Assembly (NCBI GenBank): GCA_003506995.1 | Contig: DNXB01000437.1 | Coordinates: 1-24,292 of the forward strand | DNA: 24,292 nt | Source of the DNA: Verrucomicrobiales bacterium | Lineage (GTDB): Bacteria > Verrucomicrobiota > Verrucomicrobiia > Verrucomicrobiales > Verrucomicrobiaceae | Direction: 5' to 3' | Shown here: positions 9,601 through 17,504 of the stretch, piece after piece | Layout: every line of letters starts with the position of its first letter | Position numbering within the stretch: the stretch's first letter is position 1 | Program-made: the position numbers and the translations under genes | Notes under the pieces: model-generated | Databases searched by the model: none | Told to the model about the DNA's origin: nothing | Seen by the model: only the letters and a program-made list of their open reading frames with translations

Positions 9601-12440
9601 ATGCGGAGGTTGGTGGTGCTGCCCGTGCTCGTGCTGGCGGTGCCTATCATGGCGCTGAACAACGCGGTGGTGTTGGTGAAGATAACCTGGGAGGCGGGAG
9701 AGCCGGCTGAGGCCGTCGTGAGTCCCAGGTTGCGTCCGCGCACGAGCAGGCTGGACTTGTTGGTTCGGACCAAGGAAGTGGCACCGTTGAAACTCATCAC
9801 GGTGGTGGCTGCAGCATCCGTCACGGTACGGGTGTTGTTCACGGTCAGGGTGTTGGCTCCGCCTTCCAAACTGAGCACGCTCACCGTCTCAGACTGCGTT
9901 CCGCTGGGGCGGTTGTCACTGGTGACGGAGTAGCCGCTGCCGGAGGTGCCCTGCAAGGACAAGGCCAGTGCGGTTCTGAGATGATCCACGGCGGTGGCCA
10001 GGCTTTGGTTCACGTTCACCGAGCCTCCTCGGATGAGGAGAACGTTCAAGCTCGTGAGGGTCGAAGTGCCGCTGGTGAGAATGAGCCCGCCTCCAAGAAC
10101 CTGGAACTGGCCGCTGTAGGTGGACGTGTAGTTCTGCAACGTGAGCGCGGCGGCACCCTTCTTGATGATGGCACCTGTGCCTGAGATGAGGCCGCTATAG
10201 GTGCTGTCACTGATCTGGTTCAGCGTGAGGTTTCCGTTGGTGCCAAGAGACACTTCACCAGGGCCGAGTTCCGAGTAGGTCGGGTCACCGCCGCGACCGC
10301 CCAGGAGACGTCCGATGACGGCCGTGCCGCCGTTAAGGCTCAGCCTGGCTCCATTGACGGTGGTTTCAGCAGCGGCTCCAATGGAAACGTAACTGTAGGC
10401 GCCCAGGGCGTTGACGGAGGAGAGGAGGACATCGCCGTTGATGGTGACGGTCAGGTTGTTAAAAGCCGCAATCGTGCCGGCGGTGTTGGCGGCCGTGGCG
10501 GAGCTTGAGCCGGTGAGTTCGATCAAGCCGGGGCCTGCAAAGGTGATGTTCTGGGTGGAACTGAGGTAGGTGTTGCTGCTGCCCAGGTTGGCGCTGAGGG
10601 TGAGCTTGGCCGTCGAGAGGTTGGTGATGATGAGTTCGTTTTTGGCGTCGAAAACACTGTTCTTGGTCATCAACTGGCCGCCGGAAATAGTGACATCCGA
10701 GGTGGTGTCGCTGGAGACGAGCAGGGCGGACTGGCTGAGGGTGAGCACGGAGGCGTTGTTGTTCAGCGCCAGCGTTCCTCCGGTGGGATTGTCAAAAATG
10801 AGCGAGGTGACCTCCGGGGTGGCGAGAACGCCCGTGGTGGGGCCGTCCACGATGATGCTGTCCGTGGTTGTCCAGAGGCGTTTGTCGTTCTGAATGACTC
10901 CACCCGTGAAGACCGTGATTTCATTGCCAGATCTGGCGCCCCAGCGCTCGCCATTGAAGATCAGCCAGCCACCGATGAAGCCTGCGGCGTTGTTGGCAGG
11001 CGCGGCGCCATTGACGACGAGATGAGTCAGCAAGCCGGCGTTGCTGGTCACGTTCAGGATGCCGGAGTTGTTGTGATTGGCGCCGACCACAACTGCCGCA
11101 GTGTTGGCGATCCGGGTGAGGTTGCCCGTGAGGTTGAGTGTCAGCTCCTGGCCGCCATTGCTCACGAAGGCAAGCTTGTTGGAGCCGACCCCCACCACCA
11201 GGGAGCTGATGGTCTCCGTGCTGGCGGCGCTGTTGTTTCCGCGCAGTTCCAGCCAGCCGCCGCGCAGATTGGTGGCGGCGCTGTTGCTGAGCTTGTTGTC
11301 ACCGTTGTTCAACTGGTAGTCGAGGATGAGCCTGCCACGGTCCACGTTGGTGGTGCCGGTGTAGGTGTTTTCACCCTCCATGAGCATGACGCCCAGGGAA
11401 CGCTTGGTGACATGGCCCGTGGTGCTGCCGTTTGCCAGGCCGACGCTGACGCGCAGATCCGCCTCGGGAACGACATCGCGAATCATGAAGACGCGGTCGC
11501 CGTTCAGATTGACCACCGGGGCAAAGGCTCCGCTGCCGGTGCTGGTGATGTGCGCTCCGTCGCTGGTGTTATGCACATAGACGGCTCCGGTCAGATTCAG
11601 GGCGACAGCGGCGGCTTCGCTCCTGGCCAGGGTGAGCGTGCCAAAACCATCCGCTCCATTGCCCCCGCTGGCGGCTCCGAAAATGAGCTGAACGCTGGAA
11701 GTGTACAACTGGTTCAGGACGATCATGCCATCACGGATGCGCAAATTGCCCGTGTGGGTGTTGCTGCCGTTGAAAACCACGGTGCCTGCGCCGAATTTTT
11801 CCACATTGCTGCCGGAGACAACGCCGTTCACATCCAGGCTGGAACCGGCGGCGATGCTGAAGACGAAGGTGCCGGGATTGATGACACTGCCAATGCTGGT
11901 CGCGCCCGTGCTGTTGACCGTCAGCGTGCGATTCCCGGTGGTCGTGATCGGACCTGTGATCGCCACAGGCCCGGTGCCGCTGAGAGTCAGGTTGTTGTTC
12001 AAGGCCACGTTCCCGGCCACCGTGAGCGCGGATGCGCTCTGGTTGTTCCATGCCTGGACGGCGCCGATGATGACGCTGGAATTGAGGAGCACCGGACCTG
12101 CCCCGCTCTGCAAAGAGAGACCGCCCGTGCCGAGCGTCAGGGCATGATCGTTCAACGTCCCCAACGTTGTGCCACCGGACGCGTTGCCGTTGAAGGTCAT
12201 GCCCGTGACGGCTTGTGCCCCGCCCAGTGTGCTGATGGCGCTGGCGAACCCGTCTGCATTGAAGATGACCGTGTCCTCAGCCACCGGCACCGCCGCAGGC
12301 GTGCTGCCACCGCTCAGGGCAGTGGTCCAGTTTTCCAGATCCGCCCAACTGGTGCCAGCCGAGCCATCCCAATAAAGGGTCGCGGCCACAGCGGGAGAAG
12401 TGATGGCAAAAAACAGAAGGGGCAGCAGGTATCGGCGCAT
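6672..12440 (-). CDS. Giant autotransporter-strand-repeat protein with PEP-CTERM anchor
   Basis: A 1922-residue secreted protein. The frame is open up to 12617, but the start at 12440 is chosen because MRRYLLPLLFFAITSPAVAA is a clear signal peptide. The body is Ser/Thr/Gly/Asn-rich with repeated motifs of the autotransporter-associated beta strand family (PF12951/TIGR02601): NTHTGN near 228, ENTYTG near 360, TSTYSGQ near 775, GNNTYTGETTINQG near 1113, TYTGATTV near 1232 and NRNTGNVRVSQG near 1647. This predicts a long right-handed beta-helix. The C-terminus has no autotransporter barrel; it ends in VPEP, a leucine-rich membrane segment and RRRR, the PEP-CTERM sorting signal seen in Verrucomicrobia and processed by exosortase. 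It is probably a surface or extracellular-matrix protein of unknown ligand. Cys is almost absent. No exosortase gene lies in the window. Confidence 0.92.
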   Translation of the reverse strand: MRRYLLPLLFFAITSPAVAATLYWDGSAGTSWADLENWTTALSGGSTPAAVPVAEDTVIFNADGFASAISTLGGAQAVTGMTFNGNASGGTTLGTLNDHALTLGTGGLSLQSGAGPVLLNSSVIIGAVQAWNNQSASALTVAGNVALNNNLTLSGTGPVAITGPITTTGNRTLTVNSTGATSIGSVINPGTFVFSIAAGSSLDVNGVVSGSNVEKFGAGTVVFNGSNTHTGNLRIRDGMIVLNQLYTSSVQLIFGAASGGNGADGFGTLTLARSEAAAVALNLTGAVYVHNTSDGAHITSTGSGAFAPVVNLNGDRVFMIRDVVPEADLRVSVGLANGSTTGHVTKRSLGVMLMEGENTYTGTTNVDRGRLILDYQLNNGDNKLSNSAATNLRGGWLELRGNNSAASTETISSLVVGVGSNKLAFVSNGGQELTLNLTGNLTRIANTAAVVVGANHNNSGILNVTSNAGLLTHLVVNGAAPANNAAGFIGGWLIFNGERWGARSGNEITVFTGGVIQNDKRLWTTTDSIIVDGPTTGVLATPEVTSLIFDNPTGGTLALNNNASVLTLSQSALLVSSDTTSDVTISGGQLMTKNSVFDAKNELIITNLSTAKLTLSANLGSSNTYLSSTQNITFAGPGLIELTGSSSATAANTAGTIAAFNNLTVTINGDVLLSSVNALGAYSYVSIGAAAETTVNGARLSLNGGTAVIGRLLGGRGGDPTYSELGPGEVSLGTNGNLTLNQISDSTYSGLISGTGAIIKKGAAALTLQNYTSTYSGQFQVLGGGLILTSGTSTLTSLNVLLIRGGSVNVNQSLATAVDHLRTALALSLQGTSGSGYSVTSDNRPSGTQSETVSVLSLEGGANTLTVNNTRTVTDAAATTVMSFNGATSLVRTNKSSLLVRGRNLGLTTASAGSPASQVIFTNTTALFSAMIGTASTSTGSTTNLRILPYAIGENNNTSATNLVGVGNSFLTYEAGGTGLRVLTDNEYATDFSAAATDDNVSLNASLGGASGKTINSLRLQNNGANVDLTGSGSLVLTSGALLFTAAASDNDASVSGFDSITSGTTVDELVVSVTSAHATPTGAVLTLGTAIVDNGQAVSLTKSGNGTLILGGNNTYTGETTINQGVLEFGAGTAGNLGSGLLRLAGGTLRWGAGNTTDITSGGRVMQLLGASVYLTPSAGGNILNAGNVFDLGSNNVTLAGAIGNGGYGGLTVTMGSANSLTLSAAPTYTGATTVLSGTVNFNGGINAGTTEALYLIRTATGTGTVTASVAGGLNVKSLVVGGAYGTDAGSTTGNLTISSGTVSINDPSSFVLIGYRDATAGTGNSANVTSTADFTLASAVTINTSQLELGIYKGLIGTANLGVGGALLLSNGANQITAGSIIIGHAATGVSNIGVTSSITLGSSTNVINTDTWVIGGGRSVGTVTIRAGGSFTLRGWQGGTTGANLFIADNEINGTNVDTTGTLNLTGASQVDAVVNLLILGRIANSGGAGAGKGTLTYDIGSFNVTTIRMADANYSTGSATNIAESNGTLNQRGTATLRYQTLSTPNTTTTTSAGATISTTVANHNWQGGTIQNLAGDNLTNVNVTVNLTQFASESLLDPSRRTFTVDQNQTATFQADAEFMGAGSFTKNGLGELILHGTNRNTGNVRVSQGALVFRAAGSMDDAAWVNIDNGARLDVSTRTGASYTSDAVISGTGVIDATGGTFTVGSAVGAVTAQNGVLRPGGSSVNASLASAATVGDQTGTLSVLGSLVLAGSASDVDRAVFQVGATDRNIADHFSSYASTQEWVDALPGYDAGFLAGAGANHDLITIDGSLTLNSNGRIVVTSQGGYTGTFGDVFNLLDWGTVSGSLTNNGFVIGSRFQTGAETGNDLQLFDLSGELVWDTSLFESHGVVVVVPEPRRALLLLLGSLALLGRRRR

Positions 12441-12744
12441 GGCTGGACGTGAGAAAAAGACAAAGCTACGCCGTGGCACGCACAGTCGCGGCTTGTCCTT
12501 GAGGTTTGGGGGGGCGCATCTTTGGCCTCCCGAGGCAGACTTGTCAAACCAGCGGACTGTGGCGGCCCATGCCACAAGAAGCCCGGCCAGAGGAGGATTC
12601 TCGAAGGAGTGCCCCATGAGTCCCCGTTCCTCATCCCGTCACACCGCTCACCCCACTGAGCGCCCATGACACCCCAGTCGCTCGCCCCCTCATCCATTCG
12701 TCATTCGTCATTCGTCATTCGTCATTCGTCCTTCCACATTCGCC
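12441..12744. other. 304-bp divergent intergenic region
   Basis: It separates the - strand giant repeat protein from the + strand Gfo/Idh/MocA gene and must hold both promoters. The - strand frame stays open to 12617, but the translation there is not signal-like. Apart from the heptamer array at 12696-12730, I see a short GCCTC/GAGGC inverted repeat near 12526-12537 and no confident promoter elements or RNA gene. Confidence 0.5.
12696..12730 (+). repeat. Heptamer array, 5 x ATTCGTC
   Basis: Five perfect head-to-tail copies of ATTCGTC, followed by a decayed tail reaching the start codon of the oxidoreductase gene at 12745 (14 nt from array to ATG). The tail again contains ATTCGCC. No Shine-Dalgarno sequence is present in this gap. 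The same unit recurs at 17419, 18252 and 19606, and in opposite orientation at 16953. Confidence 0.95.
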
Positions 12745-13791
12745 ATGATGCCTCCTGTTCGCTTCGCCCTCGCCGGATTCGGTGCCTGGGGCAAATTTCA
12801 CGCTCAATCCATCGCCGGAAACCCTGACGCCATACTCGTCGCCATCACCGCGCCCTCGGAGGCGTCGCGGGAGGAGGCTCGAAAGCTTTATCCCGAGGCG
12901 CAGATCTTCGCCGACAGCCTGGAAATGATCGCGCAGGCGGAGTTCGACATCATCGACATCGCCACGCCGAGCCACACGCATCGCGAGATCGCCCTCGCGG
13001 CGATGGCGAAGGGCAAACACGTCCTGCTGGAGAAGCCGATGGCCATCACGCTCGATGACTGCAAGGCCATCGTCGCCGGAGCGCGCCAATACGGTGTGCA
13101 TCTCGCTGTCGGGCACGAACTGCGCCTTTCCAGCCAGTGGGGTCGCATCAAAGAAATCATCGACGCGGGCACCATTGGCGCTCCGCAATACGTCCTCGTC
13201 GAACTCTCCCGCAAACCCTACCGCATGGGCGCATCAGGCTGGCGCTACGATCAGAACCGTGTGGGGTCCTGGGTGCTGGAGGAGCCGATCCACTTCTTCG
13301 ACCTCGCCCGCTGGTATCTCGAAAGCAGTGGCGATCCCGTCGAGCTCCACGCCTACGGCAACTCGCGCGATCCGCAGCGGCCGACCTTGTTCGACAACTT
13401 CAGCGCCATGTTCAAATACGCGAACGGAAGCTACGCTGTTGTCTCCCAGACACTCGCCGCCTTTGAGCATCATCAAACCGTCAAAGTCAGCGGCACCAAG
13501 GGTGCGCTGTGGGCCGCGTGGAGCGGCGCGCTGGACCGCACGCTGGAGCCCGAATACTTCCTCAAAGTCTTCGACGGCGAGCACCTCGAAACCGTGAAGC
13601 TCGAAAAACACAGCGGCGAGGTCTTTGAGCTGCGCGAGGAGATCGCCCAATGCGTGGAGATGGTCCGCAGCGGCAAGAAACCCGCCGCCACCGGCCTCGA
13701 CGGCCTCTGGAGCGCCGGTCTGTGCCTCGTGGCCGAGGAATCCATCCGCCAGAACAAACCGCTGCCTGTGGGCGAGATGCTGAGGTTTTGA
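12745..13791 (+). CDS. Gfo/Idh/MocA family oxidoreductase, cytosolic
   Basis: A 348-residue NAD(P)-dependent dehydrogenase of the glucose-fructose oxidoreductase/inositol dehydrogenase/MocA family. The N-terminal Rossmann fold shows the dinucleotide loop GFGAWGKFHA (11-20), the conserved DIATPSHTHREIALAAMAKGK stretch (split here for length: DIATPSHTHR at 71-80), and the EKP motif (96-98) whose Lys is catalytic in the family. The C-terminal alpha/beta domain contains WRYDQNRVGSWVLEEPIHFFDLARW, with its conserved Gly and the IHFFD His-Asp region near 190. There is no signal peptide, unlike the second family member at 15668. The start is the first of two adjacent ATGs; the second, at 12748, is equally possible. 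A 20-bp gap to the hydrolase gene downstream suggests co-transcription. The substrate is presumably a sugar or cyclitol but cannot be named. Confidence 0.9.
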   Translation: MMPPVRFALAGFGAWGKFHAQSIAGNPDAILVAITAPSEASREEARKLYPEAQIFADSLEMIAQAEFDIIDIATPSHTHREIALAAMAKGKHVLLEKPMAITLDDCKAIVAGARQYGVHLAVGHELRLSSQWGRIKEIIDAGTIGAPQYVLVELSRKPYRMGASGWRYDQNRVGSWVLEEPIHFFDLARWYLESSGDPVELHAYGNSRDPQRPTLFDNFSAMFKYANGSYAVVSQTLAAFEHHQTVKVSGTKGALWAAWSGALDRTLEPEYFLKVFDGEHLETVKLEKHSGEVFELREEIAQCVEMVRSGKKPAATGLDGLWSAGLCLVAEESIRQNKPLPVGEMLRF

Positions 13792-13811
13792 GGTATTTGG
13801 TCGCTCATGCC

Positions 13812-14618
13812 ATGAAACGTGTCCTCCGCTGGCTGCCCCGGCTTCTGATTCTTGGCCTCGTGCTGGTCGCCCTGGTCCACTGCTCCACACGCACCCAGAC
13901 CCCGCCGCTGCCGTCCGGGGTCAGCAAGCAGCACGCCAAACTCGACCTCGCCGGGCGCAGCGTCTCCGTAACGCTTTACAAGCCTGCGAAGGACGAAAAC
14001 GCGCCGCTCGTGGTCGTGGCGCACGGCTTCACGCGGTCCAAGCGCTACATGGCCGGCTGGGGCGGTCATCTGGCGGACCAGGGCTTTTTCGTCGTCGTGC
14101 CCACGCAGCCCGGTTTCGCCGATCATGAGTTGAACGGCCGCGTGCTGGCCGCCTTGGTCGAACAATACCGCGGCAAGCGCCGCGTGGCCCTCATGGGTTT
14201 TTCCATGGGCGGACTCACCACGCTCATCGCCGCGTCGAAAACGCCGGTGGATGCCTGGGTCGGCCTTGATCCGGTCGATATGGACGGCAGCGGCCAAAAA
14301 ATCGCCGCCACGCTGAAAATCCCCGCCGCCGTCCTCCGCGCCGAACCGGAGGCCTGGAACATGCAAGGCAACGCCCGGCTCCTCGCCGAGGCGTTCACCG
14401 GCCCGACGTTCGTTCTGAAGATCCAGGGCGGCACCCACCTCGACGCCGAATGGCCCACCGACCTCTTCGGCCAGCTCGCCTGCGGCTTCGTCCATGCCCC
14501 GCAGCAGGCCCTCTTCCGCCGCCACGCCCTCGCCTTCCTCCGATCGACCCTTATGAATGACGCCGCAGCCGCCCAACTGCTCTCCGAGGCCAAGAGTGAT
14601 CAAGCGCTCTCTAAGTAG
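13812..14618 (+). CDS. Alpha/beta hydrolase, membrane-associated or secreted
   Basis: A 268-residue alpha/beta-hydrolase-fold protein related to dienelactone hydrolase/PET-hydrolase-like lipases. An N-terminal hydrophobic segment (residues 10-23) ends in LVHC, which resembles a lipobox but has His where Gly/Ala/Ser is usual, so it may be a signal anchor instead. The oxyanion loop is HGF (71-73), the nucleophile elbow GFSMGG puts Ser at 131, LDPVDMD offers the acid (Asp153 or 156) and GGTHLDAEW the His (209). The triad appears complete. The longer open frame from 13650 is rejected because it overlaps the upstream gene and would hide the signal segment. It lies 20 bp after the oxidoreductase gene, so both probably share a transcript. 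The substrate (ester, lactone or lipid) is unknown. Confidence 0.85.
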   Translation: MKRVLRWLPRLLILGLVLVALVHCSTRTQTPPLPSGVSKQHAKLDLAGRSVSVTLYKPAKDENAPLVVVAHGFTRSKRYMAGWGGHLADQGFFVVVPTQPGFADHELNGRVLAALVEQYRGKRRVALMGFSMGGLTTLIAASKTPVDAWVGLDPVDMDGSGQKIAATLKIPAAVLRAEPEAWNMQGNARLLAEAFTGPTFVLKIQGGTHLDAEWPTDLFGQLACGFVHAPQQALFRRHALAFLRSTLMNDAAAAQLLSEAKSDQALSK

Positions 14619-14698
14619 CTTTGATGCACCGTCGAGCATTCTTCGTGATTCGATCCCTTCTTGGCAGACCCGCGAATCGAGCCCATCATCTTGTGGCG

Positions 14699-15637
14699 AT
14701 GACTTCCCGCGACTCACGATCCTTCTTTGCGGCCCTGCTTGGCGATGGCAGATCGCTTATTCTGCTGACAGCGCTCGCCTTGGCCTTTGCCGGTGGAGGA
14801 GCGGTCTTCCTTTCGATCACGGGGCACTTCCTGCCTCATGATGTGGAGTTCCTCGGCATGCAGCCGATGACGCTCTGCGGGCTCAATCAATGCCGCATCG
14901 TGCATTTCATGATTCATGATCGTGCCTCGTTCGGCGGCGTGCTGCTGGCGATTTCAGTGCTCTACACCTGGCTGGCATTGTTTCCCCTGCGGGAAGGTGA
15001 GAGCTGGGCTTGGTGGACGCTGGTGCTGACAAATGCGACCGGCTTCGGCTCTTTCCTGACTTACCTCGGCTATGGCTATCTCGACAGTTGGCATGCATGG
15101 TCCACGCTGCTGCTTTTGCCGGTGACGGTGCTGGGTTTGTGGCGCACGCGGCGGTTGTGCGTGAAGCCGCTGACCTGGGCTCCAAGCTGGTGGCCTTCTG
15201 TGTGGCGGTCGCACGCGGCCTTTGGCTGGCTGCTCTGGCTGGCCTGGGGCGGAGGCATGGTGGCGGCGGGAGCCACGATCATGATCATTGGCATGACGCA
15301 GGTGTTTGTGCCGAGCGATCTCGCTTTCATCGGCTACACGCTGGACCAATTGCACGCCATCAATCCACGTTTGGTGCCCTTGATCGCCCATGATCGCGCA
15401 GGCTTTGGCGGCGGTGTATTCACCACAGGACTGCTCGTGCTTTGCGTCGTATGGAAGGCCCCGCCATCGCGTCATGTCTGGCAGGCGCTTGTCAACGCTG
15501 GCAGCATTGGCTTCGCCCTCGCTCTCGGCGTGCATTACCCCATCGGTTACCTCGACGCAGAACATCTGATGCCCGCCTGGACAGGAACCTTGGCATTTGG
15601 CTTGGGTGCCTGGCTGTCGTGGCCTCGGATGAAATAA
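14699..15637 (+). CDS. Uncharacterised multi-pass membrane protein with internal duplication
   Basis: About 312 residues from the ATG at 14699; an in-frame ATG at 14624 and a TTG at 14621 would add 25-26 residues. I prefer 14699 because the first membrane helix follows shortly after, but no Shine-Dalgarno supports either start. There are roughly eight hydrophobic segments. Two halves repeat the same pattern: FLPHDVEFLG...HDRASFGG...GYGYLDSWH, then FVPSDLAFIG...HDRAGFGG...PIGYLDAEH. The HDR-SFGG and GYLD motifs are polar and sit at membrane edges, so they may form a buried site. I know no named function for this family. It follows the hydrolase gene by 80 bp and precedes the Tat oxidoreductase gene by 30 bp, but no functional link is evident. 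Confidence 0.72.
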   Translation: MTSRDSRSFFAALLGDGRSLILLTALALAFAGGGAVFLSITGHFLPHDVEFLGMQPMTLCGLNQCRIVHFMIHDRASFGGVLLAISVLYTWLALFPLREGESWAWWTLVLTNATGFGSFLTYLGYGYLDSWHAWSTLLLLPVTVLGLWRTRRLCVKPLTWAPSWWPSVWRSHAAFGWLLWLAWGGGMVAAGATIMIIGMTQVFVPSDLAFIGYTLDQLHAINPRLVPLIAHDRAGFGGGVFTTGLLVLCVVWKAPPSRHVWQALVNAGSIGFALALGVHYPIGYLDAEHLMPAWTGTLAFGLGAWLSWPRMK

Positions 15638-15667
15638 ACACACGGATGCAGCGGTTTCCTCGCCGCC

Positions 15668-16949
15668 ATGACCAACCGCCGCTCGTTTCTCACGTCTTCC
15701 TCCGCCGTCGCCCTGTCCGCCGCGACGCATGCCTTTGCCGCGCCGCAGGATCATGACATCAAGATCGCCCTGATCGGCTGCGGGGGACGCGGGACGGGGG
15801 CCTGCAACCAGGCGCTGAGCGCGGGTTCGACGATCAAGCTGGTGGCCGTCGTTGATCCGCTGGAGGGCAAGGCGCAGGCGGCGCTGGACATCCTGAAGGC
15901 GAAGCATGAGGGACAGGTGGAGGTGCCACCGGACCAGGTGTTCACGAACTTCGAGGACTACACGAAGGCCTTTGCGCTGGCGGACGTGGTGCTGATCACC
16001 ACGCCGCCAGGACCGCGGCCGTTCCTTTTCGAGCAGGCTATCCAGGCCGGAAAGCATGTCTTCATGGAGAAGCCGGTGGCAGTGGATGCCTTGGGCGCGA
16101 AGCGGGTGATCGCGGCGGCGCAGGTGGCGAAGCAGAAGAACCTGAATGTGTGCGTGGGCTTCCAGCGCCGTTACCAGCCAAGCTACATCGACATGATCGA
16201 GCGCATCCACGCGGGCGAGATCGGCGACCTGGTTTACGGACGGGTGTATTGGAACGGCACCTCGCGTCCCGGTTTTGTCCGCGAACCGGGGGAGAGCGAG
16301 CTGCACTACCAGATCCGCAACTGGTACTTCTTCACCTGGATGAGCGGGGACCACATCCTGGAACAGCATTGCCACAACCTGGACGTGGCGAACTGGGTGA
16401 TGCAGGGCGTGATGCCGATCAAAGCCGTCGGACAAGGAGGACGGCAGGTGCGGCGGGCGAAGGAGAACGGCACGATCTTTGACCATCACACGGTGGAGTT
16501 CGAATACGCGAGCGGCAGGCGCATCCTGAGCCAGTGCTGCCAGATCGGCGGCAAGTGCGCCCGGGATGTGAGCGAGCATTTCCACGGCACGAAGGGCGCG
16601 GCGGATCTGGCGAACGGCGGCAAATTCCTCCTGAACGGCCAGCCACCGGGCGGGAAGCGCACGCGCAACAAGGAAGACCCGTATCAACTGGAGCACGACG
16701 CGTTCTTTGAAAACATCCGCACCGGCAAAGTGCGCAACGACGCCGATTACGCGGCGCATTCCACGCTGATGGGCGTGATGGGCCGCATGGCGACCTACAC
16801 GGGCCAGGTGATCACCTGGGAGCAAGTGATGGCCTTCGCAAGAAAGCCTCGCGCCCGACAATCTCACCTGGAACACCGAGCCGCCAGTGAAGCCGGATGA
16901 GGAGGGATGGTATCCCGTGGCGATTCCGGGGACGACGATGCCCGTTTAA
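15668..16949 (+). pseudogene. Tat-exported Gfo/Idh/MocA oxidoreductase, frameshifted C-terminus
   Basis: A Tat signal (NRRSFLTSSSAVALSAATHAFAA) is followed by a Rossmann domain with GCGGRGTGA (38-46), EKP (134-136), and a C-terminal domain containing QRRYQPSYIDM, EHFHGTKGAADL and TGQVITWEQVM. Exported family members of this kind are abundant in Planctomycetes/Verrucomicrobia and act on sugars. In the sequence as given, translation from 15668 stops at 16900 after an atypical basic tail. If one T is removed from the TT at 16835-16836, the frame continues as ASQESLAPDNLTWN and then a Pro-rich end to VAIPGTTMPV, stopping at 16947-16949. That is the standard family C-terminus, so a 1-bp insertion (or sequencing error) is clear. 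All catalytic regions precede the shift, so the 410-residue protein may still work. The next gene starts 1 nt after the original stop. Confidence 0.85.
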
Positions 16950-16950
16950 A

Positions 16951-17415
16951 ATGACGAATGTGGAATGCAGAATGACGAATGAGCCGACATCATTACCGTG
17001 GGAAGAAAGTGAGCCGGCGGTGGTTCGGGAGAATCCCGTGCCATACGGCGGTGTGTATGACTTGGAGGAGCGCACGGCGAAGTTTGGTGAGGTGATCATC
17101 GAGTTTTTAAAACGTGTGCCCTTGGGGCCGCACACGAACCGGCTGGTGGATCAGCTTACAGGCTGCGGCACCAGCGTTGGGGCCAACTATGTCGAGGCTG
17201 ATGACGCAGTATCGAAGAAGGAGTTCGTCAAGATCATCGGCACCTGCCGAAAGGAAGCCCGCGAGTGCAAATTCTTCCTCCGCATGCTGGTCAAGGCCTG
17301 CCCGGAACTGCGGGAAGCAGCGATTCATCTCTGGCGTGAGGCGAATGAACTCCATCTCATCTTCTCCCGTATTCGCCGCACCGCGCAGGAAAACCTCAAA
17401 GCCATCGAGAAGTAA
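16951..17415 (+). CDS. Four-helix-bundle protein, 23S rRNA IVP/S23 family
   Basis: A 154-residue member of the S23/intervening-sequence protein family (TIGR02436), small basic four-helix bundles related to Avd accessory proteins of diversity-generating retroelements. The core starts at YDLEERTAKFG (about 36) and carries the family signatures NRLVDQLTGCGTSVGANYVEAD, SKKEFVKIIGTCRKEARE and LWREANELHLIFSRI. The function of free-standing members is unknown; nucleic-acid binding is inferred from family features. The start at 16951 is chosen because it lies 1 nt past the ancestral stop of the upstream gene; ATGs at 16972 (in frame, within the repeat) and 16897 (overlapping the frameshifted upstream end as ATGA) are alternatives. 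The first 11 residues, MTNVECRMTNE, are translated heptamer repeats. An opposite-facing heptamer array starts 4 nt after the stop. No ribosomal RNA lies nearby. Confidence 0.85.
   Translation: MTNVECRMTNEPTSLPWEESEPAVVRENPVPYGGVYDLEERTAKFGEVIIEFLKRVPLGPHTNRLVDQLTGCGTSVGANYVEADDAVSKKEFVKIIGTCRKEARECKFFLRMLVKACPELREAAIHLWREANELHLIFSRIRRTAQENLKAIEK
16953..16980 (-). repeat. Degenerate heptamer array (GACGAAT type), inside S23 start
   Basis: Four in-phase heptamers, GACGAAT, GTGGAAT, GCAGAAT, GACGAAT, which are the reverse complement of the ATTCGTC unit. They encode the N-terminus of the S23 protein. With the 17419-17495 array they form opposite-facing arms around the gene. Confidence 0.85.
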
Positions 17416-17418
17416 TCC

Positions 17419-17495
17419 ATTCGTCATTCGTCATTCGTCATTCGTCATTCGTCATTCGTCATTCGTCATTCGGCATTCGGCATTCGGCATTCGGC
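17419..17495 (+). repeat. Heptamer array, 7 x ATTCGTC + 4 x ATTCGGC
   Basis: Eleven perfect-length heptamers: seven ATTCGTC then four ATTCGGC, with partial ATTCC/ATTCTC units to about 17506. It fills almost all of the 89-bp gap between the S23 stop (17415) and the stop of the convergent DUF1826-like gene (17505-17507). The block change from GTC to GGC suggests expansion of a mutated unit by slippage or unequal exchange. The unit is not self-complementary, so it is not a terminator by itself. Confidence 0.95.
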
Positions 17496-17504
17496 ATTCC
17501 ATTC

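Noticed and set aside
11022..12452. 476-residue open frame on the + strand
   Set aside because: It is antisense to the signal-peptide end of the giant repeat protein; its low-complexity translation has no domain and arises from the GC-rich repeat codons.
12473..12492. Sigma-54-like promoter (TGGCACG followed by TCGC)
   Set aside because: The -12 element is off consensus and it points to the right, away from the PEP-CTERM gene for which such promoters have been proposed.
13473..14717. 414-residue open frame on the - strand
   Set aside because: Antisense shadow of the oxidoreductase end and the alpha/beta hydrolase, both of which have clear catalytic motifs.
16832..16850. Programmed ribosomal frameshift in the oxidoreductase gene
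   Set aside because: No slippery heptamer, rare or stop codon, or downstream pseudoknot is evident; a plain 1-bp insertion is simpler.
14954..16876. 640-residue open frame on the - strand
   Set aside because: It runs antisense through two well-supported genes, the membrane protein and the Tat oxidoreductase, and reads as His/Arg-rich shadow sequence.
16951..17415. Diversity-generating retroelement, because the S23 protein resembles Avd
   Set aside because: No reverse transcriptase, template repeat or variable-repeat gene is present in the window.
17419..17495. CRISPR-like array
   Set aside because: The repeats are 7 bp with no spacers and no cas genes; it is a tandem heptamer array.
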